The notes below the pieces were generated by a model that ran no database searches, was not told where the DNA came from, and saw only the letters and a program-made list of their open reading frames with translations. A stretch of DNA of 64,000 nucleotides from Halalkalibacter alkalisediminis (GTDB taxonomy: Bacteria; Bacillota; Bacilli; Bacillales; Bacillaceae_D): contig NZ_JAQQWT010000002.1 in the NCBI RefSeq assembly GCF_028610705.1, positions 62,001 to 126,000 of the forward strand, written 5' to 3'. Below, piece by piece: positions 54,374-62,835 of the stretch. The first letter of the stretch is position 1, and each line of letters starts with the position of its first letter. A program made the position numbers and the translations under genes.

Positions 54374-54403
54374 AAAGAATGGACGTTTGTTCGCCCATTC
54401 TTT
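54374..54403 (-). terminator. Terminator of the cNMP-CPBP gene
   Basis: Minus strand AAAGAATGGGCG-aacaaa-CGTCCATTCTTT then TTTATT; strong stem directly after the stop. Confidence 0.85.
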
Positions 54404-54405
54404 CC

Positions 54406-55545
54406 TTATGCAATAAATTCAGTAAATCCTAAAATGAATAGAACCCAGATTCCAATTAACATATGAGAGAAACATACTCCTATCAGCGAACGTTGGCGAG
54501 CGAAGAGAAAGCCCCAATAAATGCCGGGTACAAATGCTACGAGTGCAAATAACGTCCCAATATGAGAATGAGCCATGGCAAAAAGCAAATTGGAAAGTAC
54601 GACGGCAATGGCTAATTTGTGTTTTGAATCTGGTAAATATTGATAAAGAGCAGTTTGTAGTCCTGCTCTTGCGATAAATTCCTGAACAACAGAAAAAACA
54701 ATATAGACAACGACTAATAAGATAAACATCTGATAGGAGAAGCCAATGTCTGCAAGCGCTGCAGATGGATTAAATAATGGAATGTCCGTAAAGGCGGGTA
54801 TGAAAGTAATTAATCCCCATTTAATCAATAAGAAGAAAAGCAAAATAGGAGCAGTAAGAATGGTCGCTTCTTTCAAGTTTTCCTTCCAATTATCAAATGT
54901 TACGCCAAATGTCCTGAAGGAGTATGGACTTCTTTTCATTAATTTGTACATAATCCAGGCAAAACAAATAATTAGTGCGATATCTACATAGGTAGAAACC
55001 CCAAATTCTGAAACAAATCCTTGTAATGCGCCTAAGCTTAACGTATAAATCGAAAGAATACATAGCAGATAAATGGTGAAAGATCCAAGGGCATAGTAAT
55101 TTTTTATCTGTTTTTGATTTCTATTAACATCGCTTGTTAGTTGTTTTACAAGTTTATTTAGTAGTTTAATCTGAAGCGGTTGGTACCGATTGGTTAAAAA
55201 GATCTTGTCTACATTAATCATCACTAACGTGGAAGGTTCACGTGCGATAACCGAATGGATCGGTGTTTCTGTTGATTTAAGAGCACCGACAAAATCTCCA
55301 GCTTCTCGGATCGTAATGGGATGTTTTGACATCGCTTCTTCAAGTACAACATTAAGACTTCCTGTTTTTACCAAGTAAAAGGCTTGATTGTAATGACCCT
55401 CTTTTATCATGTATTGTCCTTCATCTACATGAATTTCTTCAGAAAACATCGTAATTAATTTGATCTCATCGTCCGATAACTCATGTGATAACTGGTTGCT
55501 TCTTATATCAGTAACTAAATTTAAATTAGTAGTAGCCACTTTCAT
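54406..55545 (-). CDS. Cyclic-nucleotide-binding domain fused to CPBP intramembrane protease
   Basis: Unusual two-domain membrane protein, 379 residues. Seen: N-terminal cNMP/Crp-like domain (about residues 20-130: FSEEIHVDEGQYMIKEGHYN, FYLVKTGSLNVV, EAGDFVGAL) and C-terminal CPBP (Abi/Rce1) domain with about eight TM segments and motifs QEFIARAGLQTAL (E-x-x-x-R), FAMAHSHIGTL and FSHMLIG. The usual EE pair is QE. Known: CPBP proteins are glutamic-type intramembrane proteases or scaffolds. A ligand-gated membrane protease is inferred. Monocistronic, no adjacent signalling gene. Confidence 0.82.
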   Translation of the reverse strand: MKVATTNLNLVTDIRSNQLSHELSDDEIKLITMFSEEIHVDEGQYMIKEGHYNQAFYLVKTGSLNVVLEEAMSKHPITIREAGDFVGALKSTETPIHSVIAREPSTLVMINVDKIFLTNRYQPLQIKLLNKLVKQLTSDVNRNQKQIKNYYALGSFTIYLLCILSIYTLSLGALQGFVSEFGVSTYVDIALIICFAWIMYKLMKRSPYSFRTFGVTFDNWKENLKEATILTAPILLFFLLIKWGLITFIPAFTDIPLFNPSAALADIGFSYQMFILLVVVYIVFSVVQEFIARAGLQTALYQYLPDSKHKLAIAVVLSNLLFAMAHSHIGTLFALVAFVPGIYWGFLFARQRSLIGVCFSHMLIGIWVLFILGFTEFIA

Positions 55546-55650
55546 CTTCTCCTAATTAATCGAATCAATATCTATTCATTATACGGGAGTTTCTATCCGT
55601 TATATAGCAAAGGTGACCGGTAAATTATAGTAACTCAGGTGTAGTGAGAC

Positions 55651-55684
55651 AAAAAAGGCTTACTGAGTAAATACTCAATAAGCC
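55651..55684 (-). terminator. GH18 gene terminator
   Basis: Minus strand GGCTTATTGAGTA-tt-TACTCAGTAAGCC followed by TTTTTTG. Confidence 0.85.
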
Positions 55685-55691
55685 GACCGAT

Positions 55692-56924
55692 TTAGTGATA
55701 TAAACCTTTTTCTATAGCCTTCCAGAACTGTTCATCTTCTTGTCCCATTCTCCACATTGATACTCCGCCTAAGTTATACGTATGAACAAGTCTCGTTTTG
55801 ATTTCGATACTCTTTTCATTCTCGAACCATACGATGTGCTTGTCTCCATTTGATTCTGTATATTCAAAATACGGACTTTGAACGGTACTATTCCATTGAA
55901 CGATTGCCTTTGTTGTTTCAATAAGTGCTTGTACATTTTTCCATGTAAGAGCTCTGTTTTTTGTAGAATTTGTCAAATTCCAATCATACGCATAAGCTGG
56001 TAAACCAATGAGTAATTTTTCAGAGGGAATCTCACTTGTCGCGTATTTTAACACGTTTTCCACCCAGTCAGCACCGGCAACAGGACCAGGAGTTCCCCAA
56101 GAGCCATGTTGATCATAACTCATCAATTGGATGTAATCCGCTAATTCTCCTAACACTTTATATTCAAAGGTTCCACTCCATGCCCATGTTGGAAAATCTC
56201 CTGTTTTAGCCGGAACAGAAACGATAACTGGATATTCATTGGCATGAAATACATCCACTAATTCTTTCACAAATTGATTGAAATGAGCGCGATCACTCGC
56301 TAACATATTTTCAAAATTTAAATTAATTCCTTTATATCCTTTAGATTTTACTAGTTCAAGCATATTCATAATCGTTGTTTCTCTTAATTTAGAATCAGAT
56401 AGAATCCGATTCGCCAAACTAGGATCGAATTTATTTTGCACGGTTACAAAAGGTTGAACCCCGTTCGCATTGGCAAAATCAACGCCTTCTTTAGGATCAA
56501 ATCCTTCAATGGTCCCATTTGCTGTTACATCATAGGACGCCGTTGCAATAGCATTCATATAAGAATGATAGCTCGTTAATGAATGATAAGAAGTTAAATC
56601 CGTTGTCCAATACTTCGTATAATAACCAAGTTTCATAAAATTCGTTGGGTTTTCTTCTTCTACAGGTGGTTCAGGAGTAACAACTGGTTTTTCAGGAGCT
56701 GGTTCACTATCGACCGTTTTGTTGTTATTTTTTCCATTGCCATTTCCTTTTCCATTGTTGTTCGTGCTTAATGGTTCGATTTCACTTGAGTTAGGCTCGA
56801 CAACTTCAACGCTCTCTTTTTGATTGCCTTTTCCGTTTGATTTTGAAGCTTCAATCAATATGTGGAACGAGCCAAAAGCTAATAAAAAAGCTAGTAAAAT
56901 AGGAAAAAACTTTCTTAGTTTCAT
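55692..56924 (-). CDS. Secreted GH18-family (spore-peptidoglycan-hydrolase-like) protein
   Basis: Seen: 410 residues; signal peptide (MKLRKFFPILLAFLLAFGSF); low-complexity Asn/Gly/Lys and Pro linker (residues 30-93); GH18 barrel from FMKLGYYTKYWTTDL. The catalytic strand reads GYKGINLNFENM: the Glu acid is present, but both Asp of the DxDxE motif are Asn. SleL/YaaH-type members usually read NxDxE, so this protein departs even from them. Other GH18 blocks: YIQLMSYDQHG, LLIGLPAYAYDW, GVSMWRMGQED. No LysM or SLH domain. Activity uncertain; probably secreted wall-active or lectin-like. Confidence 0.83.
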   Translation of the reverse strand: MKLRKFFPILLAFLLAFGSFHILIEASKSNGKGNQKESVEVVEPNSSEIEPLSTNNNGKGNGNGKNNNKTVDSEPAPEKPVVTPEPPVEEENPTNFMKLGYYTKYWTTDLTSYHSLTSYHSYMNAIATASYDVTANGTIEGFDPKEGVDFANANGVQPFVTVQNKFDPSLANRILSDSKLRETTIMNMLELVKSKGYKGINLNFENMLASDRAHFNQFVKELVDVFHANEYPVIVSVPAKTGDFPTWAWSGTFEYKVLGELADYIQLMSYDQHGSWGTPGPVAGADWVENVLKYATSEIPSEKLLIGLPAYAYDWNLTNSTKNRALTWKNVQALIETTKAIVQWNSTVQSPYFEYTESNGDKHIVWFENEKSIEIKTRLVHTYNLGGVSMWRMGQEDEQFWKAIEKGLYH

Positions 56925-57040
56925 GTTGTTATCTCCTCTTTATAGTATTTCCCTACTAGATAACTATACTATGAGAAAATTTGGTCTCCTACTGGGAAAT
57001 AGAGGTAAAAGATTTTTGGGAACGACACTTTATATATGAA

Positions 57041-57068
57041 AAAAACCTGTGAATGTTAAATTCACAGG
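57041..57068 (-). terminator. Terminator of the CNNM/CorC gene
   Basis: Minus strand CCTGTGAA-tttaaca-TTCACAGG then TTTTTTTC. Confidence 0.9.
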
Positions 57069-57086
57069 GCCTTATAGATGAAAGAA

Positions 57087-58367
57087 CTAGCTAGAGAGCC
57101 GTTCAACTATCTCTTGTTTCTTATTGATCGTTAAATGTACTTGTCGAATTCTTTTTTCTTCTGCATTTGTTATTCTAATCGTTAAATCTTGATATGAAAA
57201 TTCTTCACCCTCTTTTGGAATTCGTTGAAATTCTTCAATCAACCAGCCACCTAATGTATGGTTCGAGGTTGATGGTGCATCCATATCTACAAATTGAGCA
57301 AAATCATCAATGGAATAATCTGCATTGACAACGTAATTAGATGGCCCCACCTGTTTGACTTGATTCACACTTATATCATGTTCATCCCAAATTTCACCAA
57401 CGATTTCTTCCAATATGTCTTCTAAGGTAATCAAACCTGACGTACCCCCAAATTCATCAATGACAATAGCCATATGAACCTTTTTCTTTTGTAATTCGGG
57501 AAGTAGGGTTGATATTTTCATAGATTCAACCACGAATAAAGGGTGTCGGATAAGTGAACGAATTTCAATGCTGTCACCATGTTGGATGTAAGCTGTTAAA
57601 AAGTCTCTCTCAGACAAAATCCCAATAATATTATCAACATTCCCTTCATAGACGGGGAGTCTTGAAAACCGTTCTTTGAAAAAAACATCTTTAATTTCCG
57701 TTACACTTTGATTCACTTCTACTGCAATCATATCTGGGCGTGGTTTTAAAATTTCATGGACAATAATGTCATCAAATTCTAAAGAACGATGCACCATCTC
57801 TTTTTCGTTCTTCCCGATCACACCTTCATCCTCACTGATTTGTACAAGCATTTTAATTTCTTCTTCAGTGACAGATGGTGTATGATCTTTGTTTTTCACA
57901 AATAATGAAACGAGCTTTTTAAGCTGTAAGAATAGCCAAGTTATGGGATAAAACACTTGTATTAATAATAAGAGTAATCCTGACGTTTTCAAGGCATAAC
58001 TTTCGGCATATTCTTTTGCTAAAGACTTCGGAATGATTTCACCGAAGATTAATACTAGAATGGTCACAACAAATGTACTGATGAAAACACCAAGACTAGG
58101 ACCAAACAGTCGAATTGCAATTTGTGAAGAAAGCGTTGCTGCTGCAATGTTTACAAGGTTATTACCAACCAACAGGGTTGAGAGCGTTTTATCGAAATCC
58201 TCGGCTATTTGAACTGCCTTCTTGGCCCCCCTCCTTCCTTCCCCTTCATAATTCCTAAGACGAATCTTATTTACACTTGAAAAGGCTGTTTCAGCAGAAG
58301 AAAAAAAGGCTGACAAAAGCAATAACACGATAAATAACGCAATCAAACTCGACGGAACATCGTCCAT
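57087..58367 (-). CDS. CNNM/CorC-family membrane protein (hemolysin-like)
   Basis: Probable Mg2+ (or Co2+) efflux/regulatory protein. Seen: 426 residues; N-terminal DUF21/CNNM with three to four TM segments (SAFFSSAETAFSSVNKIRLR; GEIIPKSLA), then two CBS domains (about residues 195-320: LKPRPDMIAVEVNQSV, VHMAIVIDEFGGTSGLITLE) and a C-terminal CorC_HlyC domain (residues 345-420). Order and length match MpfA/YhdP-type proteins. Start ATG with GGAGTG 10 nt upstream. Upstream of it on the same strand is the frameshifted popT. Confidence 0.9.
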   Translation of the reverse strand: MDDVPSSLIALFIVLLLLSAFFSSAETAFSSVNKIRLRNYEGEGRRGAKKAVQIAEDFDKTLSTLLVGNNLVNIAAATLSSQIAIRLFGPSLGVFISTFVVTILVLIFGEIIPKSLAKEYAESYALKTSGLLLLLIQVFYPITWLFLQLKKLVSLFVKNKDHTPSVTEEEIKMLVQISEDEGVIGKNEKEMVHRSLEFDDIIVHEILKPRPDMIAVEVNQSVTEIKDVFFKERFSRLPVYEGNVDNIIGILSERDFLTAYIQHGDSIEIRSLIRHPLFVVESMKISTLLPELQKKKVHMAIVIDEFGGTSGLITLEDILEEIVGEIWDEHDISVNQVKQVGPSNYVVNADYSIDDFAQFVDMDAPSTSNHTLGGWLIEEFQRIPKEGEEFSYQDLTIRITNAEEKRIRQVHLTINKKQEIVERLSS

Positions 58368-58410
58368 CTAAACATCACACTCCAATTTTTGTATTAAGAT
58401 TATTTTATAA

Positions 58411-59254
58411 CTAAATGTTTAGTTTAGCTACTGTTCTTTTTAATTCGAAATAAGCTAACAAATACGCACTAATCCAACCTGTAATAAAAGCAAGTGTACT
58501 GATTAAAAACAAAGTAAAATTAGATTCAATGCCTGGGTAAACCACCACAATGGAACCGATGATAAAACCAATCATTACGGCATACATACCTGTTTTGTAC
58601 TGTGCTAATAAATAAGTAATTAATCTACTAGTTAGGACAAGTCCAATGGCAATGCCAGAACCAACTGCCACAATAATCGATAGATTGAAAGTTGATAAGG
58701 CATTGATCACAGTCGGATAAACACCTAGAAGCAAAAAGATAAAAGATCCACTAACGCCAGGTAAAATCATCGCAGAACTTGCCATCCATCCAGCAAAAAA
58801 TAATAAAAGATATTCAGTCCAACCTAAATGACCCATAGCTGTGGCTAGTTCATTTTCTTCACCGAAGATGGTTGCTCCTACAACCATTGCACCTATTGCA
58901 AGTAAGACATAGTGTTTCGGTCTAAATGATTTGCCTATAGTCAATGTCTTTTAACAACGTTGGGATGATTCCTATAATTAAACCTAGGAACAAGAAAAAA
59001 GTAGGTTGCGGATAGGCAACGAGTAACCATTCAATTAAATGACTAATAGACAGTAATGCCACAATAATGCCTAGTACAAGCGGCATGAGAAAGACAAGAT
59101 GTTTTTTCCATTCCTTTGTAAATAGACCATTAATGGCTGCAATTAATCGTTGATAAATTCCTAGGACAAGAGCGATCGTTCCCCCGCTTACTCCAGGGAT
59201 CAAATCACTAATCCCCATCGTCATACCTTTTAAAATATTACGCCATTCAATCAA
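58411..59254 (-). pseudogene. popT: DUF368 polyprenyl-phosphate transporter PopT, frameshifted
   Basis: Two overlapping frames together form one DUF368 protein. Part 1 (58922-59254): ISDLIPGVSGGTIALVLGIY and TFFLFLGLIIGIIPTLLKDI, ending YRQII-stop. Part 2 (58411-58944): GKSFRPKHYVLLAIGAMVVG and the second repeat AMILPGVSGSFIFLLLGVYP. One base is inserted near 58935, since DY-GKSFRPKH restores the usual junction. Known: DUF368 proteins flip undecaprenyl phosphate. Either a mutation or a read error; both halves are otherwise full length. Confidence 0.85.
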
Positions 59255-59343
59255 GTCTCATTCTCCTTTTAATGTATCTTATAATCTTAGATTTTGCTAA
59301 TATAACAAATTCTTTCATTTGTCATCCAAACTCTTGTTAGTTC

Positions 59344-59487
59344 TTACCCGAGAATCCAAAGCACGAAGGCGCCAGCAGCAAAACAGTAACGAAAAATTAA
59401 TGAGCTTCTCCCTTTCATAATGTTCATAAACCACTTCAACGAGTAATAAGAAGCAATAACTACATCTTCCTCATTCAAACTTCTCAT
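59344..59487 (-). other. 47-codon ORF downstream of the Mn2+ riboswitch
   Basis: Reads MRSLNEEDVVIASYYSLKWF then NIMKGRSSLIFRYCFAAGAF and VLWILG before stop, with a C-terminal hydrophobic stretch and no ribosome site at the ATG. It looks like the last part of a membrane protein. The riboswitch-to-ORF distance is about 60 bases, so it may be what is left of a Mn2+ exporter gene. Not assigned. Confidence 0.35.
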
Positions 59488-59543
59488 TTGTCACTATATA
59501 AACCAATGGTCGCCTCTCTTTTTCACCTTTTTTTAAAATGACA

Positions 59544-59571
59544 AAAGACCTCTACCAAAAGGCACAGGTCT
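59544..59571 (-). terminator. Second terminator-like hairpin of the Mn2+ riboswitch
   Basis: Minus strand AGACCT-gtgccttttggt-AGAGGTCTTTT. It repeats the 3' half (GGTAGAGGTCTTTT) of the hairpin at 59587-59611. Confidence 0.7.
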
Positions 59572-59586
59572 AAAATATAAATTAAA

Positions 59587-59611
59587 AGACCTCTACCATT
59601 GGTAAAGGTCT
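59587..59611 (-). terminator. Expression-platform terminator of the Mn2+ riboswitch
   Basis: Minus strand AGACCTTTACC-aat-GGTAGAGGTCT then TTTAATTT. Its 5' arm is also the 3' strand of aptamer P1, the standard switching arrangement. Confidence 0.85.
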
Positions 59612-59695
59612 GGCAAACAACATGATATGTTGCCAATAAAGCCGAGGATTTGATCCCGTGATGACGACTTTATTGTACAGCTACTCGCCTTTAAA
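59603..59695 (-). promoter_or_regulatory. yybP-ykoY (Mn2+) riboswitch
   Basis: Minus strand shows AAAGGCGAGTAGCTGTACAA, GTCGTCATCACGGGATC, CCTCGG, ATTGGCAACATATCATGTTG and TTTGCCAGACCTTTACC. P1 pairs AAAGG with CCTTT. Known: this class senses Mn2+ and turns on export genes (yybP, ykoY, mntP, UPF0016). Here no intact transporter follows; the next intact-looking gene on the strand is frameshifted popT 349 bases away. The exchanger gene at 59768 lies upstream, so it is not the target. Confidence 0.9.
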
Positions 59696-59767
59696 TAGGT
59701 GTATGCAATTATTGAATTTATATTAGTTGAATTCGATATATAAGACAACTCATTTTAAATGTTTTAC

Positions 59768-60727
59768 TTAATTTCTCACAATTATATAGACCAAATAAAT
59801 AACATAAACAACCGTTAATATTAGTCCTTCTGTTTTACCAACTCTAAAATTGGTACGAGAGAAAATCAACAACAAGAAGGTTAATAGGATCATGATGGAT
59901 ACATCCAAAAAAATTCTCGTGTCCACACCAAGTGGCGCAATCACAGAAGATGCACCAAGAACAAATAGAATATTAAAGATATTGCTCCCAACAATATTCC
60001 CTAACGCAATTTCACTTTTTTTCTTTATTGCAGCCGTTATAGATGTCACTAATTCAGGTAAAGATGTTCCTACAGCCACAATTGTTAAACCAACTAATGT
60101 TTCACTCATACCAAGGGCATAGGCAATTTCCGTACTGCTTCTAACGACTAAGTCTCCCCCAAAAATGATCGCTGCCAGGCCAAGAACCGTAAAAAAGATC
60201 GATTTCTTCCACGCTGTTGCTTCTGGCTTACTTTTTTCTTCAATAGAAAGAGTGTCCTTATGATTTCGTACAACTTCAAAAATATAATAAAGAAAAACAG
60301 CGAAAATCAGCAGCAATACTAATCCTTCACTACGTGTAATCACATTACTACTAGCAGATTGTAACATCACGTCACTTATAAAAATAAATAGAACAGCACT
60401 TGCTAACAATGTAAAAGGGATTTCTTTTCGGATCGTATCATTTTCCACTTTTAGAGGAGTAAGCATAGCTGTTATACCGATGACAAGAGTAATATTAAAT
60501 ATGTTACTTCCCACCACATTCCCAATGGCTACATCTGCATTCCCATTCAAAGCGGCCAATATACTTACGGTAGCTTCAGGTGAACTCGTACCAAATGCCA
60601 CGATGGTTAATCCGATCAACAAAGGAGAGATATCAAGCATTTTGGCGATGTTCGATGATCCATCAACAAAATAATTAGCTCCTTTTATCAACAAAATAAA
60701 ACCGACAAACAACAAAAGATATGCCAT
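59768..60727 (-). CDS. CaCA-family Ca2+/Na+ (or H+) exchanger
   Basis: Second copy of the YrbG-like antiporter (see 24926-25885), 319 residues. Seen: canonical alpha-repeats AFGTSSPEATVSILAAL...GNVVGSNIFNITLV and AVGTSLPELVTSITAAI...GNIVGSNIFNILFV. The two proteins align along their whole length without gaps, including the C-terminus (EGLIL...YxIYLVYIxxRN), so they arose by duplication. This copy keeps all consensus residues and is the likelier standard Ca2+ exchanger. Ion specificity not determined. Monocistronic. Confidence 0.92.
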   Translation of the reverse strand: MAYLLLFVGFILLIKGANYFVDGSSNIAKMLDISPLLIGLTIVAFGTSSPEATVSILAALNGNADVAIGNVVGSNIFNITLVIGITAMLTPLKVENDTIRKEIPFTLLASAVLFIFISDVMLQSASSNVITRSEGLVLLLIFAVFLYYIFEVVRNHKDTLSIEEKSKPEATAWKKSIFFTVLGLAAIIFGGDLVVRSSTEIAYALGMSETLVGLTIVAVGTSLPELVTSITAAIKKKSEIALGNIVGSNIFNILFVLGASSVIAPLGVDTRIFLDVSIMILLTFLLLIFSRTNFRVGKTEGLILTVVYVIYLVYIIVRN

Positions 60728-61254
60728 TTTTTACACCAACCTATTCTGATCATTTGTTTAAAATTTCCTTTAATTGTAGAGTGTGAATAGATTATAGTTG
60801 TAATTCGAAGAAAAAAATATCCATTCGATTATTTGATTTTAGGGCAGTATTTTTTAACAGCAAAAGGTCATTCAGAGATTAATCCTCAATTAGCCTTTTC
60901 TTAACTATTTTTGATAAGGAATGTAGAGATCATCTGTGTTATTTATAACAGAAATTGTAAATTTGTTCATATCCTACAAGATCTAATGTGAAAGAAGTGG
61001 CTGAATGTATTGATTCTTAGCGAAAAACAAACAAAATCCCTTCAAATATTTTTTTGAAGGGAAACGAAATATAGAAATTTTAATTAAAAACTCTTCAGTG
61101 AGCTCCATTTACATCACTTTTCTTAAATATAAACATTGCGCCTCAATTAATTGCGTCGCATGTAAAATTTATTCGTTAAATTCAACCCTTATGCGCCAGA
61201 TCAAAACTTTATGCTTCCATCATCACGCAAGCACTCTTCTTTAACTTTAAATTG
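60728..61254. other. 527-base gap
   Basis: No gene found. One hairpin, TCCCTTCAAA-tattttt-TTGAAGGGA (61037-61062), lies in the middle with no gene in front of it. The rest is AT-rich. Confidence 0.5.
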
Positions 61255-61413
61255 CTATCCTGTAGTAATCCGTCTGGAACTTTTCTCTTGTTCTTCAACA
61301 AATTCATTTCTCTCGCCACCATCAGAAAGTTCCTCTGCAAATTCTTGATCTTCCACAGGAGTATCGTCTAACCAGTGTTCCAAGGGTTCACATTGTTCTT
61401 TATCTTTTTTCAT
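61255..61413 (-). CDS. Small acidic protein in the SASP operon (hypothetical)
   Basis: 52 residues: MKKDKEQCEPLEHWLDDTPV then EDQEFAEELSDGGERNEFVE, very acidic with a basic tail (SSRRITTG). AGGAGG lies 8 nt before ATG at 61413, which follows the SASP stop by 12 bases, so co-transcription in the forespore is inferred. No family recognised; one Cys at residue 8. Confidence 0.75.
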   Translation of the reverse strand: MKKDKEQCEPLEHWLDDTPVEDQEFAEELSDGGERNEFVEEQEKSSRRITTG

Positions 61414-61425
61414 TCAAATTTCCTC

Positions 61426-61695
61426 CTACTTGTTCAAATTTTGTTGCGCCATACGGATCATCTCTTTCACCATGCTTCCTCCAATTTTGCCACCAACTTC
61501 TCCAGCTTGTTTGGAGGTCAGTGTACCGTTATATCCTTTTTTCAATGGGATATTTAACTCTTTCGCTACTTCAAATTTCACTTGATCAGGCTCATTTGAA
61601 TTATCAGTATACCCTTGTTGCGCCATGACTTTATTTTTAAATTGATTAACGGCCTGTTGTGCCTCTGGTACGAGTAGCCTCTTTTTTCTAGCCAA
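61426..61695 (-). CDS. Minor alpha/beta-type small acid-soluble spore protein
   Basis: 89 residues from TTG at 61695 (GGAG 9 nt upstream; the ATG at 61704 overlaps the ribosome site). Seen: RKKRLLVPEAQQAVNQFKNK, KFEVAKELNIPLKKGYNG (GPR site in FEVAKE), AGEVGGKIGGSMVKEMIRMA. Longer N-terminus and extra basic residues compared with SspA/B, as in the minor SASP group of Bacillaceae. Binds spore DNA. First gene of an operon with the small acidic protein. Confidence 0.92.
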   Translation of the reverse strand: MARKKRLLVPEAQQAVNQFKNKVMAQQGYTDNSNEPDQVKFEVAKELNIPLKKGYNGTLTSKQAGEVGGKIGGSMVKEMIRMAQQNLNK

Positions 61696-61795
61696 ATCAA
61701 TCATCTCCAATTTTACTAATATACTTTTATCTTCCCACCCACTGTTAAAATCTTTCCTAGTACATTTTGGCTATATTCTTTGCTGATCAAAAAAA

Positions 61796-61820
61796 AGAAC
61801 CATGGACAGCTCATGGTTCT
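61796..61820 (-). terminator. speD terminator
   Basis: Minus strand AGAACCATG-agctgtc-CATGGTTCT followed by eight Ts. Confidence 0.92.
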
Positions 61821-61825
61821 AACCC

Positions 61826-62629
61826 TTAATCCATATTTTTACCGTAAAAAATTTCATCCATCTCGGTAGTCAGTTTGTTCGTAATTTCTTCTGCTTCCCC
61901 TGGATGTAAATCTACCTTTGTGGTTCCAAATAAATAATTATCTAAATCAAAATCCTTTAACTTACATTTTGTATGAAAGGTGTTTTCCTGATAAATATTC
62001 ACATCAATCATGTCGTATAACTTTTTTACTTCGTCAGGAATATAATTTTGAATGGAATTAATATCGTGGTCGATAAATAATTTATGACCTTTAATATCTC
62101 TCGTAAAACCTCGGACTCGGTAATCCATTGTCATAATATCTGTTTCAAATGAATGAATTAAATAGTTCAACGCTTTTAATGGTGAAATTTCACCACAAGT
62201 AGACACATCGATGTCTGCTCTAAATGTGCTAATTCCCTCATATGGATGGAATTCTGGATACGTATGAACGGTAATATGACTTTTGTCTAATCCCATCACA
62301 ACCGCCTCAGGTAATGGACCTGGAGATTCATCATAAGATTCATCTGGAACTTCTACAACCGGTCCTTCAGAGACTAATAATGTAACGCTAGCCCCTTGTG
62401 GTACGAAGTCTTGTTTCGCCACATTTAGAACATGTGCACCAATGATTTCTGTAACGTTCTCTAGTATTTTTGTTAAACGATCTGCATTATATTGTTCATC
62501 GATATATTCAATATAAGCTTCGCGCTCTTCTTTTGTCTTTGTATAACATACATCATACATATTAAAACTTAGAGATTTAGTAAGGTTATTAAAGCCATGT
62601 AATGTGATTCGGTCCTCAGGTGATAGCAT
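61826..62629 (-). CDS. speD: S-adenosylmethionine decarboxylase, E. coli type
   Basis: Pyruvoyl enzyme making decarboxylated SAM for spermidine synthesis. Seen: 267 residues, the length of the proteobacterial class (E. coli 264), not the 125-residue Bacillus SpeH class. Self-cleavage site [13 protein letters not shown] with the Ser that becomes pyruvoyl (near residue 119), [20 protein letters not shown], and [10 protein letters not shown]. The Cys in STCGEISP is the conserved catalytic one. No spermidine synthase gene adjoins. Start ATG with GGGGAT upstream; monocistronic. Confidence 0.93.
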   Translation of the reverse strand: MLSPEDRITLHGFNNLTKSLSFNMYDVCYTKTKEEREAYIEYIDEQYNADRLTKILENVTEIIGAHVLNVAKQDFVPQGASVTLLVSEGPVVEVPDESYDESPGPLPEAVVMGLDKSHITVHTYPEFHPYEGISTFRADIDVSTCGEISPLKALNYLIHSFETDIMTMDYRVRGFTRDIKGHKLFIDHDINSIQNYIPDEVKKLYDMIDVNIYQENTFHTKCKLKDFDLDNYLFGTTKVDLHPGEAEEITNKLTTEMDEIFYGKNMD

Positions 62630-62835
62630 GATTTAGATCCCCTTATTCTTTAGTCCTTTTCCTGTTCAATATCATTCATCTTACTTAGTATGTTACCCAA
62701 CTTATACAATCTAAAACAATAAAATAAGATGTACTAATTTATAACTAGAGTAGCAAACGTCTTTTAAAGGAAATACTTATGAAGAGAGAATGTTCAATAG
62801 ATCTAACATGAAAACCAACAGAATGGAGTGTAAAT

